Assembly (NCBI RefSeq): GCF_965363235.1
Contig: NC_134840.1
Coordinates: forward strand, 91,710,416-91,774,415
Direction: 5' to 3'
From: Mytilus galloprovincialis
Taxonomy: Eukaryota > Mollusca > Bivalvia > Mytilida > Mytilidae
DNA length: 64,000 nucleotides
Under the pieces are notes generated by a model. That model had not been told where the DNA came from and did not search any database. It saw only the letters and a list, made by a program, of their open reading frames with translations. Position 1 is the stretch's first letter, and every line of letters starts with the position of its first letter. A program made the translations under genes and the position numbers. This document shows positions 31,226 to 43,162 of the stretch, piece after piece.

Positions 31226-34200
31226 GTAGGTTTCACAACAAACAAAAAACTCACAGATATTCGTGTTCTTACAGATTATTTCACAGAAACTTTTCTTTTA
31301 CAGCATAAATTAAAGAGTTCACAAAAGGAAAAGGTTCGACAATTCATCGCCTTCACACAAACAAACGAGAAAGGAGCTATCGCCTGCCTAGGTTCTCACG
31401 ACTGGAAGCTTGATCTTGCTGTAGATAATTATTTCCAAGCACCAGAACGGTACAACAGCGAACCCAGTCGTTCAGCAGCTGTGGATAGGAAAAAACTTGA
31501 AGCATTATGGCAGAGATACAGAGGTATACAATTACTTAGATTTGAGTATCTTCTTCAGTTCTTGTGCCTTGTATTAATCTGAATGTAGGAAAAAAAGTCA
31601 CAGGAAAAAAAGTCACGGAAAAAAAGTCACTGGAAAAAAAGTCACAGGAAAAAAAGTCACAGGAAAAAAAGTCACAATTAATATTTTGTATGAAAACTGT
31701 CATATGATCTGCACTTATATATTGGTAATGACTTTTGTCTGTGTGTGTTTTTTTTCTGCTGTTCATGTGCAAGTATGGTTTTGTGTTTTTTGTATCCCAT
31801 GTCCTTTTGTTTTATTATAAAATCTAGAATGTAAACTAGGAAATGTGTCAAAGAGACAACAACCCGACCATAGAACAGACAACAGCAGACGTTCACCAAC
31901 AGGTCTTCAATGTCATTCAAAGGATTTTTTTTGTAATGTTACTGATACATGTTTTGTTGTAATTATTTTTGTTTCATGTGTTTTTACATTAGAAGCAAAT
32001 TAGACAGCTTAGCATATGTTTCTACAAAAGCAAAAGAAAACTTGTACACGCTCGTGAACTGATACAATGTATGTTTTGTTGTAATAAGTTTTGTTTCATA
32101 TCTTTCTTGAATGATGCTAGTTATAGACAGCTAAACGTATTTTTCTACAAGTCTTATGCTCTTTTGCTTTGGAAATTACACGTAAAATCGCAAAGCAAAA
32201 GAAAACCTGTACAAGCTCGTGTATTGATATATTAAAAAAGAAGATGTGGTACCCAACTGTCCACAAGAGACCAAAATGACACAGAAATTAACAAACATAG
32301 GTCACCTGTACAAGATCGTGTACTGATACATGTTGAAGTTCTTTTTGTTTCATACCTTTTTTTTTTATGTATGACCTGTTGATATAGTGTTAAAGAAATA
32401 AATTAAGCAAAACGAATTGAATGTAGTAATGTAGATTTAATGTATACATCATAATAATATAAGTCAATAATAGTAACATAATAAATAATCAAGCACAAAT
32501 AAATGTCTTTATCAATGAACAACAGATAATGAACATGTGATGCACATAGTTTTACTTAAAGTTCACTTGATATATAGCAGAGATGACAACTAATGGTTAA
32601 GTCTTATGTTCCAACCAACACCCCTGAGAAATTCTGCAATGGTCTTGTTGCCTGATGTCAAGTCTCTGCACAAGTTTTGAAGTCTTAGTTGAAGTTGGAC
32701 ATAACGTTGTTGGACCCGTTTAACTGGTGGGGTGCCTACAGCGTCTTGTTGTATCAAGGTTCTCACTGTAGCTTCTTCTTTCTGGCACCATTCTACTACT
32801 CTCCATATTGATGGGTGGGCATAACCTACTAAGTTGAAGAATTTGTTGTTCCAACCTTCACATACATTGTTTACACTTTTACAAGTAGTATTATTTTTAT
32901 TTAACAAAACTACATTTTTTTAAATTATCTATTTCATACAGCTGATATACAAAATCACTTTTGTCATGTGCATTCCAACATACTTCTTATAATTTTATAA
33001 TTGTGACTTTTTTTCCTGTGACTTTTTTTCTTGAGACTTTTTTTCCTGTGACTTTTTTTCCTAGAGGTTTTGTGACTTTTTTTCCTGTGACTTTTTTTCC
33101 TGTGACTTTTTTTCCGTTGACCATTAATCTTCAACATATTGAAGTTAAGAGAAGTATTATGTAGATCATACATTTGTAGATGTAGAGTTATTTTACATGT
33201 ACTATGATTGTGTTCTGAACCTTAAAAAAAAAGTAGTATTGGGGGTACATAAGCGTATATAGTAAGTCTTAACTTTGTCGAATTACTGAAGACATTTTAT
33301 ATCTCAATCAGTTAGATGGTATCTGGATGATTCGTTCCAACTCTGATTCGTACCAACAAATTCGTCCCAAGTTGCTTGGTCAGTTCGTTCCAACTTTTCC
33401 AAAAACTGGTCATTTCGTTCCAACTTATTCAAGAACAGTATTAAACAATATTAACCATTTAAATAAAACTGACTCTGAATTAGTACATGTACATGAAATT
33501 GATGTAGAACCCATAAACTGAAAATGGTCAGAAATAAGAAGGTTTTTTGTTCGAGTCGGATATTTTTCACCAAGCCCTTCAGCGCTATCAATTTAAATTA
33601 CTTAGTCAAAATTTAACACTAGGTATTTAGGTTCATCATAACAAATTTGCAAATATGACCGTATTTTCACCTAAAAAACTACTGTATACAAACTTACCTG
33701 TGCGGTTTGGGAAGTTTTAAAGGTTTTTAGATATATATATTAGTTAAGTTTATTTTGCATATCTGAAAGATAAAATTGTTTTTGGTGAAAATCTGTATTC
33801 AAAATATATTTTTTTGTCCTCTGCTTAAACCTGGGAACAGTATATCTAATTTATATGTTCCTGCTTGAACAGATATTTTTTTCATCAATTTGGGAATTGA
33901 ACTTTTTATTCAAAAGAAAAATACAATACCCCCTCCTGCCTTTTGAAGTTCAATGATCTATCCCATTAACATTTTCCATCTGAACTTATTATTTTATTTT
34001 AGACAAAAACTATATCATTTATGTTAATGTAGCCTAGGACATTTGTCCTGAACATACATGAAATATTTGCCACTGGACATTAAGCAACCAACAACCAATC
34101 AATATATAGGACATTGTCTTGGTATAAAGCTGGCATTTAAGGTAGCGCCTTCCTCATATTAAAAAATGAATATAAATACGTATCTAAAAAAAATTTATGG

Positions 34201-37200
34201 TTTATTAATTGGGAAGAACGATATATTGGGCATGATATATATTGATAATTATTAATTATTAAGGTAAGTATTTCATGACAAATTTAATATTTTAAATATG
34301 AATAAAGTGACTAACTTAGTGATATTTTCAAAGAAATAGTTATCATTATAATTGATTATTGTATTTCTATGATGTGCGCATAACAGTTGTTAATGCATTC
34401 ATAGTATGAACATATGTTATTGAAAAATGATCTTTTATATGAAATATACAGAAAAAATGGACAAGGAATGGCCGATTTTTGCCGTGTACTGTAGGTTGAT
34501 TTACACATATACAGTGAGTGATATACGGACATGTACATTATAAAAAAAGTTGGAACAAATTGTTAAGTCTGATTTAATAATGAACTTAATCAGGTGGAAC
34601 ACATTGTTAAGTCTGATCTGATTAATAATGAAATAAATCAGTTGGAACGAATTGACAATTGACTTGGTACGAATTGTCCAAATCTGGAACGAACTGGCTT
34701 GGAACGAATCGGACTTGGAAAATTGACTAGCATTCCAGTTAGATCTAGGTTTGCAGGTTCGAATATACCGCCAGTACCATCATGTTCAGGCATGGAGTAT
34801 AAACGTATTTACACTTTTGGTATTTAGCTAAATTTGATCTCTGATTGACCTTAGATCTGTCTCCATATAATCTTCTGAAAAATTGATGTTTCATCAACTA
34901 GATTTCGCTTGTAATGGTTGAGCAAAGTGAAGTGAGGGGCGGGAAGGCACCAGTTGCCTGCTTGCGTGAGCCCTGGTAATATCCTTTTGAGTATGAAATT
35001 CAAATTTGGCTACATAATCTATGTTCAATACATTTAAACTCTATGTAGATAAAAAGTATGCATGTAACATATTATAACAGGATTGAGACGAGCAGAGATA
35101 CATGTACATGTACCTGTAAACATGCGAAACTTGAAAATTAATGAAAATGAAAGTACATGATTTACAATATTTTAGTATGCTGACTTTCTGACCTTTCAGA
35201 CCCTCATGAAGATGATAAAATGACAGCAGATGGTGTAATGAAATTTTTGGAGGATTTAAGTCTCAATCCAGAATCTAGGACAGTATTACTGTTAGCATGG
35301 AGGTTTAAAGCAGCAACACAATGTGAATTTACTAAGGATGAATTTATATCAGGAATGGCAGATTTAAGGTACATTTTCTATATTGTTTTGAATAATGAAA
35401 CTGAAATTAGGTTAGTACATGTAAATGTATGAAATAAGGAGATGTGGTATGATCGCCAATAGAACAACTATTCATGAATTGAGTTGGATGTAAGCTAAAA
35501 TGCCAGACATTAACTAATGACAACCACTGATTTACAGGCTTGTGACTTAGAACAGGCACAATTAACCATGGTTAAGGTGCATGTCAGCCCATGATCTAAT
35601 CATCTTGTGCAAAATTACAACCAAAGGTACCACAATCTACTTAGATTTTGGAAGATACAATAATTATTCACATAATTTTACATTAATTACACATTTCTTA
35701 TTTCTATACATTGCACATGTATATGTTGTGTACAAGTTATCATTTTGTAAAAAATGAACAAATTATAATTTGTATTTTGACTTTGTACAAATTGTAATTT
35801 GTACAAAAATTGCCTGTCCAGATTACAATTTGTACAAAATTCGACGAAAATTCACTTATAACTTGTACAATATTTTATAATGTGTATTTTGGTGAAAAAA
35901 GCATTGATACACACAACAGATTTGTTAATAAATGACCACACAATTCACCTTATTTATCAAATACTAAAATAATTCTTTATCAGTCGTTTGAGATGGCCTT
36001 GGGAATTGCACAACATCTTTTGAATTTCTCATTTTTACATTTAAAAGAACTGTACCCGCCTATGCATTTACAAGGAAAAAACGCCTGACAACCTGTTTTT
36101 AAAGGCTGTTTAACTGCCTCACATAGCAAAGTTGAAGCACGTTGAAACCGTTGCTGCGAATAAACATGTGTTTTTCAGAGCTTCAATTTAACTCTAACAC
36201 ATAAATATCCTGCTAAAATTTATACAGCTTTTCCGTTTTGGTAACCAAAATCTCCAGATTCAACAATTGCGCCTTAGATATATTGAGGACAGATTTGGAC
36301 ACAATCATATTGAGGAATATGTATAATGACATTAACCCCAAACAACAAGTTATGATAGTTACTGGTTGTTTTCTTTGTAAGATATTAGTGTTGAATCTAT
36401 TGTCCACAAAGTGCACTCTTCCTTGTAATAATGATTGGTGTTTCAATATCAGTGTCTTACACAATTTAACTACAAGTGTACACAGAATTGTTCTTTTGTG
36501 TATCATTCACTGCTAGGTTTAGATCGTTTTTTACAAATTTCTCCTCGTGTTCAACAATGCCATCTATGTTTACACTATTACATCAATTGAGTAAATGACT
36601 AAACATGTAAAGAGTGCAAATAATGAATCCTAGGATATATAACTGTGGAAACTAATCAAAGCAATTGATCACAAAGTAATTAGCCGTTGCAAAGTGTTTA
36701 AGAAGTCAGAGATAAATGTGAAAGTCAAAAGATGCAATTTCCAATGCCATAATTCATTCATCTGCCCAAACGAATGATAAAGAACAATTTTGTATTTTGT
36801 AAATGAGATGTACTGTATGGTCATTTAATAACAATTTGTACAGGCACTTTTTGTACAAATTACAATTTGTACAAAGTCAAAATACAAATTATTATTTGTA
36901 CAATTTTTTTGTACAAATTACATGTATAATTTGTACAAAATGAAAACTTACAAACGAAAGTGAACCAACGCCTGGTGAGTCTGTAGTACGGTAGAGTCCA
37001 TAAAGTGGATACCTCGCCGGGTATGCAGGGTCGTTATGATAAAAAAACATAAAATGTAGATAGTCTTATAACAACAACACTTTAGGGACTGCTGCAGAAA
37101 ATTTATTGATCGACATGTTTCGGTGCCTAGGGCACCGTCATCAGGATAAAAACAATACATAAAATCATGTTGAAGTACAAAATCGGGTTGTTAAAATTTA

Positions 37201-40200
37201 AACGTCACAATGTTACAATGGTAAGTAACGTTATTAATAGCAACGTACTGAAAGTGAAAGTGAGAGTTCATTGGAAGTATGTAAATAAACTATAAAAAGA
37301 AATTAAAATAAAATGTTTTTGTTGTGAAAATGTTTGTTAAAATTATTCTGCCAACATGTGTGTGTCCTCTTGCATCGTGGAAAGAATAATACAATAAGTT
37401 GTCAGGCTGTGTATAGACTGTATAGGTTGTGTGGTCTGAATGTTCTGTTAAATTTCTTCCCCAAAATAGACGACATTTTATCAGCAATTCCGTACCATTT
37501 CGACTGGCTTCCCTTGGCCTTCTTTCCACGATGCAAGAGGACACACACATGTTGGCAGAATAATTTTAACAAACATTTTCACAACAAAAACATTTTATTT
37601 TAATTTCTTTTTATAGTTTATTTACATACTTCCAATGAACTCTCACTTTCACTTTCAGTACGTTGCTATTAATAACGTTACTTACCATTGTAACATTGTG
37701 ACGTTTAAATTTTAACAACCCGATTTTGTACTTCAACATGATTTTATGTATTGTTTTTATCCTGATGACGGTGCCCTAGGCACCGAAACATGTCGATCAA
37801 TAAATTTTCTGCAGCAGTCCCTAAAGTGTTGTTGTTATAAGACTATCTACATTTTATGTTTTTTTATCATAACGACCCTGCATACCCGGCGAGGTATCCA
37901 CTTTATGGACTCTACCGTACTACAGACTCACCAGGCGTTGGTTCACTTTCGTTTGTAATTGATTTTATTTTTTATCGTGAACCCCTGCATTCCGTAAGGA
38001 AACCGCCGTTGCAACCAGCGCTAATCATACTAGCCATTCGCACAGAGTAAACAAAGTTATATTTTATTGAGGCACCCACAGGAACCTTCCGAGAATGCTG
38101 CCATCAACCACAAGAAAAGAAATAGATAATAACGGACCATCTTAACCCAAAACGAGCCTTAAGGAGGAAAAGAACAGTGATAGGAAATTATTTCTCTCTA
38201 ACAGAATTCATTTGAATTAAATGCACCCGATTTCGTATTCTTCAAATTCAATCTGATGCTCCCGAAAATATGTTAATCAAACATACAACCCTCGAGATAC
38301 AACCACTTTTACGGATTACTGGCCATTCCCGATAGTTTGATGAACGAACACACAGTTAAAATTCAACATAGACTAGTGATATTTATACTTTGTCCTTTAC
38401 TCTCGGCGACCGAAACATTTTACAGCATTCCTGACGCGATTGGAAGCAGTACCTCTGGCCAAGGGAAGCCAGTCGAAATGGTACGGAATTGCTGATAAAA
38501 TGTCGTCTATTTTGGGGAAGAAATTTAACAGAACATTCAGACCACACAACCTATACAGTCTATACACAGCCTGACAACTTATTGTATTATTCTTTCCACG
38601 ATGCAAGAGGACACACACATGTTGGCAGAATAATTTTAACAAACATTTTCACAACAAAAACATTTTATTTTAATTTCTTTTTATAGTTTATTTACATACT
38701 TCCAATGAACTCTCACTTTCACTTTCAGTACGTTGCTATTAATAACGTTACTTACCATTGTAACATTGTGACGTTTAAATTTTAACAACCCGATTTTGTA
38801 CTTCAACATGATTTTATGTATTGTTTTTATCCTGATGACGGTGCCCTAGGCACCGAAACATGTCGATCAATAAATTTTCTGCAGCAGTCCCTAAAGTGTT
38901 GTTGTTATAAGACTATCTACATTTTATGTTTTTTTATCATAACGACCCTGCATATCGGCGAGGTATCCACTTTATGGACTCTACCGTACTACAGACTCAC
39001 CAGGCGTTGGTTCACTTTCGTTTGTAATTGATTTTATTTTTTATCGTGAACCCCTGCATTCCGTAAGGAAACCGCCGTTGCAACCAGCGCTAATCATACT
39101 AGCCATTCGCACAGAGTAAACAAAGTTATATTTTATTGAGGCACCCACAGGAACCTTCCGAGAATGCTGCCATCAACCACAAGAAAAGAAATAGATAATA
39201 ACGGACCATCTTAACCCAAAACGAGCCTTAAGGAGGAAAAGAACAGTGATAGGAAATTATTTCTCTCTAACAGAATTCATTTGAATTAAATGCACCCGAT
39301 TTCGTATTCTTCAAATTCAATCTGATGCTCCCGAAAATATGTTAATCAAACATACAACCCTCGAGATACAACCACTTTTACGGATTACTGGCCATTCCCG
39401 ATAGTTTGATGAACGAACACACAGTTAAAATTCAACATAGACTAGTGATATTTATACTTTGTCCTTTACTCTCGGCGACCGAAACATTTTACAGCATTCC
39501 TGACGCGATTGGAAGCAGTACCTCTGGCCAAGGGAAGCTAGTCGAAATGGTACGGAATTGCTGATAAAATGTCGTCTATTTTGGGGAAGAAATTTAACAG
39601 AACATTCAGACCACACAACCTATACAGTCTATACACAGCCTGACAACTTATTGTATTATTCTTTCCACGATGCAAGAGGACACACACATGTTGGCAGAAT
39701 AATTTTAACAAACATTTTCACAACAAAAACATTTTATTTTAATTTCTTTTTATAGTTTATTTACATACTTCCAATGAACTCTCACTTTCACTTTCAGTAC
39801 GTTGCTATTAATAACGTTACTTACCATTGTAACATTGTGACGTTTAAATTTTAACAACCCGATTTTGTACTTCAACATGATTTTATGTATTGTTTTTATC
39901 CTGATGACGGTGCCCTAGGCACCGAAACATGTCGATCAATAAATTTTCTGCAGCAGTCCCTAAAGTGTTGTTGTTATAAGACTATCTACAAAATGAAAAC
40001 TTGTACACAACATATACATACTCAAGCTTACATTCTGTTATGGAATATTATGAAATTTATATCAAAGTTTTACAATGTATCACACTATTTTTTTATTTTT
40101 TTTTATATATATCATGTATATGTTGTCAGCAATGTCTTGGATGAGTTAAAATTGACTGCCAATTTACTTTTGTTATAGGAATTATTTTTGTTTAAATTGT

Positions 40201-43083
40201 AAATTATATATGAAAAATGGCATTATACATGTTATGAGCACTCTCTCACAAAATTTTATATCAAACAGATTGCATTGAAAACAGTCTCATGTCTACATGA
40301 CTCTTCTCAAAGAAACTTATCAAAAGTTAGAAAAAGAAAAAAAGTAAAACGTAGTACTAGTTACCCTCAAACTGATCAACTATTTACATCATTAATGGAC
40401 ATTGGAAAGCTTACTTTTATTACATGTGACATGTCTCATTGTCAAAAAAATGAAAAGATAAGGTATAACAAATGAACTATTTAAATTTAAGTATGGTACT
40501 TATATTCTGGAAAATAGTCTTTTTCATATAAAATGTAGTAGTGTGTGTAAAAATTTTCATATCTTTTTCAGCTGTGATTCAGTAGACAAATTAAAAAGTA
40601 AATGTACCTCCTTTGAATCAGAAATTAGAGACTCAACAAAATTTAAAGACTTTTATCAGTTTACATTTAACTATGCCAAAAACCCAGGACAAAAAGGTTT
40701 AGGTAAGATTATAGTTAATGTTATATAGGGATTGTAATATGACCTCCTAAAAAGTTTATAAAAATCATAGAGAGTTATAGAATTATCTAACAAATTATGC
40801 TTTTTGCAACAATTTTCAGATTAGATATTCATAAATGTAATATTCAACTTTGTCTGAGGATGACTTTTTATGTGGATCTTAAGCTTAAATTATTGCATCT
40901 CAAATCATTTTAAAAAGAACTTCAAATGAGAAACAGGTTACGGTAGTCCTGAAAATACAAACAACAAACAAGGCTGATGTAGATAAAACATACAAAAAGT
41001 AACTAAAATAACAGTAAAATAGAGAATGGATATGGGAATGTGTCAAAGATACAACAACCTGACCAAAGAGTAAAAAAACAGCCAAGGCCACCTATGGGTC
41101 TTCAACACAGCAAGATAATCTTGAACCATGAAACATACATATATAATAATTAACATGTGGCAATTATTTTTTTTATTATGGAATGTGAGGAGACATTAGG
41201 TGTTACCCTTGTCTGTCTGTCTGTACATCCCAAAATAGGTTAACGTTCTCTAACTTAAGTTTGCCTCCACCAAATATTATTTGACTTATACACCATGTAA
41301 TTGTATCAATAAACCAATTTTTTTTAGACGTTTCGGCCATTGGCCTTTTTCACTTCTTTATTTTTTTTATGTTTCAGTTTTTTTTATGGAAGATTATACA
41401 CAATGCTTATTACCAAAAAATACAGATTGAGTAAGAATAAGGGTGGTGTCATTTTTACTGTTCTCAAGTTATACCCCATTATAAAGTTATATGCAAGCAG
41501 GGGAATCATCTGTGTCCCATGGACACATTCTCCATTTATTGCTGTTAGACTATGATGTATATTATCAGTGCTTATAATAATGTTGTATGTATTTTTTTTC
41601 AGATTTAGAAATGGCAATTGCATATTGGAATATAGTTTTAGCAGGAAGATTTAAATTTTTAGATGTATGGAGTGAATTTTTACAAGTAAGGTTTATGATT
41701 AATAAGTTGAGATTATTTGAGAACATAATGTTTTCATTTTTTAAAGAAAATTGTATATTCAAATAAGAATCCACTCAAATTATCACAACCAGGTAATTAA
41801 TTTCATGTAGGTTTTCTGCTAATTCTGCTAACTTTGCATTCTTTCTGTCAAAGTTTAGTTTATATATAGAATCCACACATCAGAAATCTTTTGATGAAAT
41901 GTTTTTTTGTAAAAGTTTTGTGATATAAGTTTAAGTGATTGAATGTGTATATTTAAAGGTAAATTATGAAAAAATACTTACAGAAAAATAAGCACAGTTT
42001 TATCATGCACTATCTATCTTGCATGTTGTTTAAGCCCGAATTTCTTACAGAGGTGAAACCACCTAAAGTGGTCTTTTGGTAGCTTTATAGTTTGCATTGC
42101 AGGAAGTTGTAGGTTTGATCCCAAACAAGATTACACCAAACACTTGAAAACTTCTCTGCCAAAAAAAGTTCAAAATGTTGATCATCTGTGTTGAGTTATT
42201 TCTAGTGTGCAAATTAAAAACAATGAAAACAGGCAGTAATATGGTGACCGTTAAATTGTTAGTGATGTTCAAGATGTCTTTTAAAAATTCTTAGATAATA
42301 TAATTGATTTCAACTTGCCTCTTTAAAGTCATAAAACAATGAAAACTACATTGTGTATTACGAAAATTTCATTCAAAGCATGAGTTAGACCTTTATTTCT
42401 ATACTTGCAGGAACACCATAAACGATCAATACCAAAAGATACCTGGAATTTATTATTAGATTTTTGTAATATGATCAATGAAGATATGACAAATTATGAC
42501 GAAGAAGGTAATTAAATAATACAGATACTTCTCTTGGTACCTGTCATAGTGGTCTTATGGTAGTTAGTGTGGGTGCGCAGGTTCAATTGTTACAGCCTTC
42601 GAGGATGAGCAAAGCCCATACAGCATAGTCAGCAGCAAGCTATGAAAAGCCCAAAAATCACAATTGTGAAAACTTTCATCAATCGAGAAAACTAACAGCC
42701 TATAAATTAATGTACCAAAAAAATGAACGGAAAACAAATGTGTAACACAGCAAGAAAAGACAACCACTGATTTACAGGCTCCTGACTTGGAACTGGCACA
42801 TACATTTGTACATACTGAATGTGGCTTAGTCTAGTTGAGGACTGACTGTAAACTTTGCTTTTACTGCTTGCTGCTAAATATTTAGCATTTAACATTAAAG
42901 ACTGATTGGTTATTAATGTCTTACAAAAAAATCATTGATCAATTTTAAAATAGAAGTTCTACCTTTCATTAAAGTTTTAAAAATTCATTAAATTTCATTT
43001 CAGGTGCATGGCCAGTTTTAATAGACGAGTTTGTAGAATACGCAAGACCTCTGATAAAAGGACCTAAAAGTACAACTGTTTGA
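31223..43083 (+). CDS. DCUN1D1: DCUN1D1/DCUN1D2-type protein, NEDD8 ligation co-factor (7 coding exons)
   Basis: Coding exons: 31223-31225, 31304-31523, 35200-35368, 40572-40702, 41603-41685, 42411-42507, 43004-43083. They join without frame breaks to 783 nt, a 260-residue protein (human DCUN1D1 is 259). It starts [15 protein letters not shown], a UBA-like N-terminal domain (about 2-45) found only in the D1/D2 paralogues. A PONY domain follows (about 60-250) with [50 protein letters not shown] and [16 protein letters not shown], ending KSTTV. Members bind cullins and the acetylated N-terminus of the NEDD8 E2 to stimulate cullin neddylation. All introns are GT-AG. AATAAA at 43157-43162, 74 nt past the stop, is a candidate poly(A) signal. 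Whether to call it D1 or D2 cannot be settled for an invertebrate, so the symbol is nominal. Confidence 0.95.
31581..33122. mobile_element. Mutator-like element with inverted arrays of a 15-bp repeat at its ends (DCUN1D intron 2)
   Basis: Flanked by an 8-bp duplication ATTAATCT (31573-31580 and 33123-33130). The left end carries about six copies of AGGAAAAAAAGTCAC (31586-31675); the right end carries the inverted array GTGACTTTTTTTCCT (33003-33115). Inside on the minus strand, 32590-32907 codes a fragment with [26 protein letters not shown] and [10 protein letters not shown], resembling the C-terminal end of MULE transposases. Other dispersed repeats occupy 31832-31920 and 32238-32310. It is probably defective, since no catalytic domain is seen. 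Confidence 0.8.
32590..32907 (-). pseudogene. MULE transposase C-terminal fragment
   Basis: About 90 residues are recognisable: [28 protein letters not shown], a Q-rich helix and [14 protein letters not shown], then a stop. This pattern (N..E.W...F..L.G..HP..W near the end) matches the tail of MULE-domain proteins. The zinc-binding and DDE regions are absent, so it is a relic. Confidence 0.65.
33318..34735. mobile_element. Second Mutator-like element with ATTCGTTCCAAC end repeats
   Basis: Flanked by a 9-bp duplication CAGTTAGAT (33309-33317 and 34736-34744), the length typical of Mutator elements. The left end has repeated TTCGTTCCAAC / TTCGTACCAAC / TTCGTCCCAA motifs; the right end has the complement (TTGGAACGAAT, TTGGTACGAAT, GTTGGAACGAATTG). 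No transposase is seen in 1.4 kb, so it is non-autonomous. Confidence 0.8.
35430..35560 (+). repeat. Truncated SINE-like dispersed repeat
   Basis: GGAGATGTGGTATGATCGCC start and GACAACCACTGATTTACAGG / CTTGTGACTTAGAACAGGC end, with the middle deleted. Lies just after DCUN1D exon 3. Confidence 0.6.
37112..37144 (-). ncRNA. Hammerhead-ribozyme-like core, inverted copy
   Basis: Same core on the minus strand in the inverted partial unit. Together with copy 1 it makes opposite-strand ribozymes about 650 bp apart. Confidence 0.6.
37762..37794 (+). ncRNA. Hammerhead-ribozyme-like core, copy 1
   Basis: CTGATGA (37762-37768), a six- to seven-pair GGTGCC/GGCACC stem with a CTA loop, then GAAAC, AT, and a GTC cleavage triplet ending at 37794. 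Helix I would pair ATC before the core with GAT after it, with further A-T pairs. One extra C between CTGATGA and the stem departs from consensus, so activity is uncertain. Confidence 0.6.
38832..38864 (+). ncRNA. Hammerhead-ribozyme-like core, copy 2
   Basis: Identical to the copy at 37762, 1,070 bp further on. The predicted cleavage is after the C of GTC at 38864. Cleavage at this and the neighbouring sites would release ~1.07-kb monomers from a tandem transcript. Confidence 0.6.
39901..39933 (+). ncRNA. Hammerhead-ribozyme-like core, copy 3
   Basis: Identical core, 1,069 bp after copy 2, in the truncated last unit that ends at 39986. Confidence 0.6.
41294..41390 (-). mobile_element. Short Penelope/LINE-like 3' fragment with degenerate hammerhead-like motif
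   Basis: On the minus strand: AAAAGGCCAATGGCCGAAAC then GTCT, and a GGTTTATTGATAC tail. It interrupts a dispersed repeat (41170-41530) between near-copies of GA(C)TTATACAC, a possible target duplication. CTGATGA is not intact. Confidence 0.45.
42595..42810 (+). repeat. SINE-like dispersed repeat in DCUN1D intron 6
   Basis: Contains CCTTCGAGGATGAGCAAAGC, GCTATGAAAAGCCC, GACAACCACTGATTTACAGG and CTCCTGACTTGG; the 5' end is missing. Confidence 0.65.
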
Positions 43084-43162
43084 TGATTGTTATGCTTTAT
43101 AATTGTTTTATGAGGCCTTGACTTAACTCAGAGGACATTTTTATATAGGCTTCTAGAATAAA

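Larger units (their letters stand above)
36950..39986 (+). mobile_element. ~1.07-kb tandem/inverted retroelement array with hammerhead-like motifs (Penelope-like?)
   Basis: The 3,037-bp insert is flanked by a 16-bp duplication TACAAAATGAAAACTT (36934-36949 and 39987-40002). It has an inverted partial unit (36950-37519) and then forward units with 1,070- and 1,069-bp spacing: truncated first (37520-38460), complete second (38461-39531), truncated third. Copies are almost identical. Each has a motif CTGATGA...GAAAC...GTC. Head-to-tail units, an inverted terminal piece, a target duplication and a hammerhead fit Penelope-like elements or retrozymes from established descriptions. No RT or endonuclease frame is present. 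The repeated [14 protein letters not shown] peptide is only a translation of the hammerhead region. Confidence 0.75.
35717..40020. mobile_element. Long-TIR element in DCUN1D intron 3, itself interrupted at 36950-39986
   Basis: The left arm (35717-35830: ATGTATATGTTGTGTACAAG, TTTGTATTTTGACTTTGTAC) is complementary to the right arm, which is split: 36836-36949 plus 39987-40020. Both arms are rich in TTGTACAAATT repeats. The interior (35831-36835) has an ORF pair without recognised similarity. Outer target duplication not resolved. Confidence 0.7.

Noticed and set aside
31223..31582. Continuous 119-codon frame at the DCUN1D start
   Set aside because: It reads through a GTAGGT donor and a TTTTCTTTTACAG acceptor. 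The conserved protein needs ATG joined directly to CAT AAA TTA AAG.
31586..33115. Short regularly repeated units resembling a CRISPR array
   Set aside because: Units are contiguous without unique spacers, occur in inverted arrays at element ends, and the genome is eukaryotic.
36948..40178. Repeated ORFs beginning [14 protein letters not shown]
   Set aside because: They translate the hammerhead-like region of a repeated element and stop soon after; there is no protein signature.
40269..40462. Exon-like segment (AG acceptor, GT donor, basic open frame) in DCUN1D intron 3
   Set aside because: Exon 3 ends in phase 2, in which this segment meets TGA at once, and its length is not a multiple of three. 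No DCUN1D homology.
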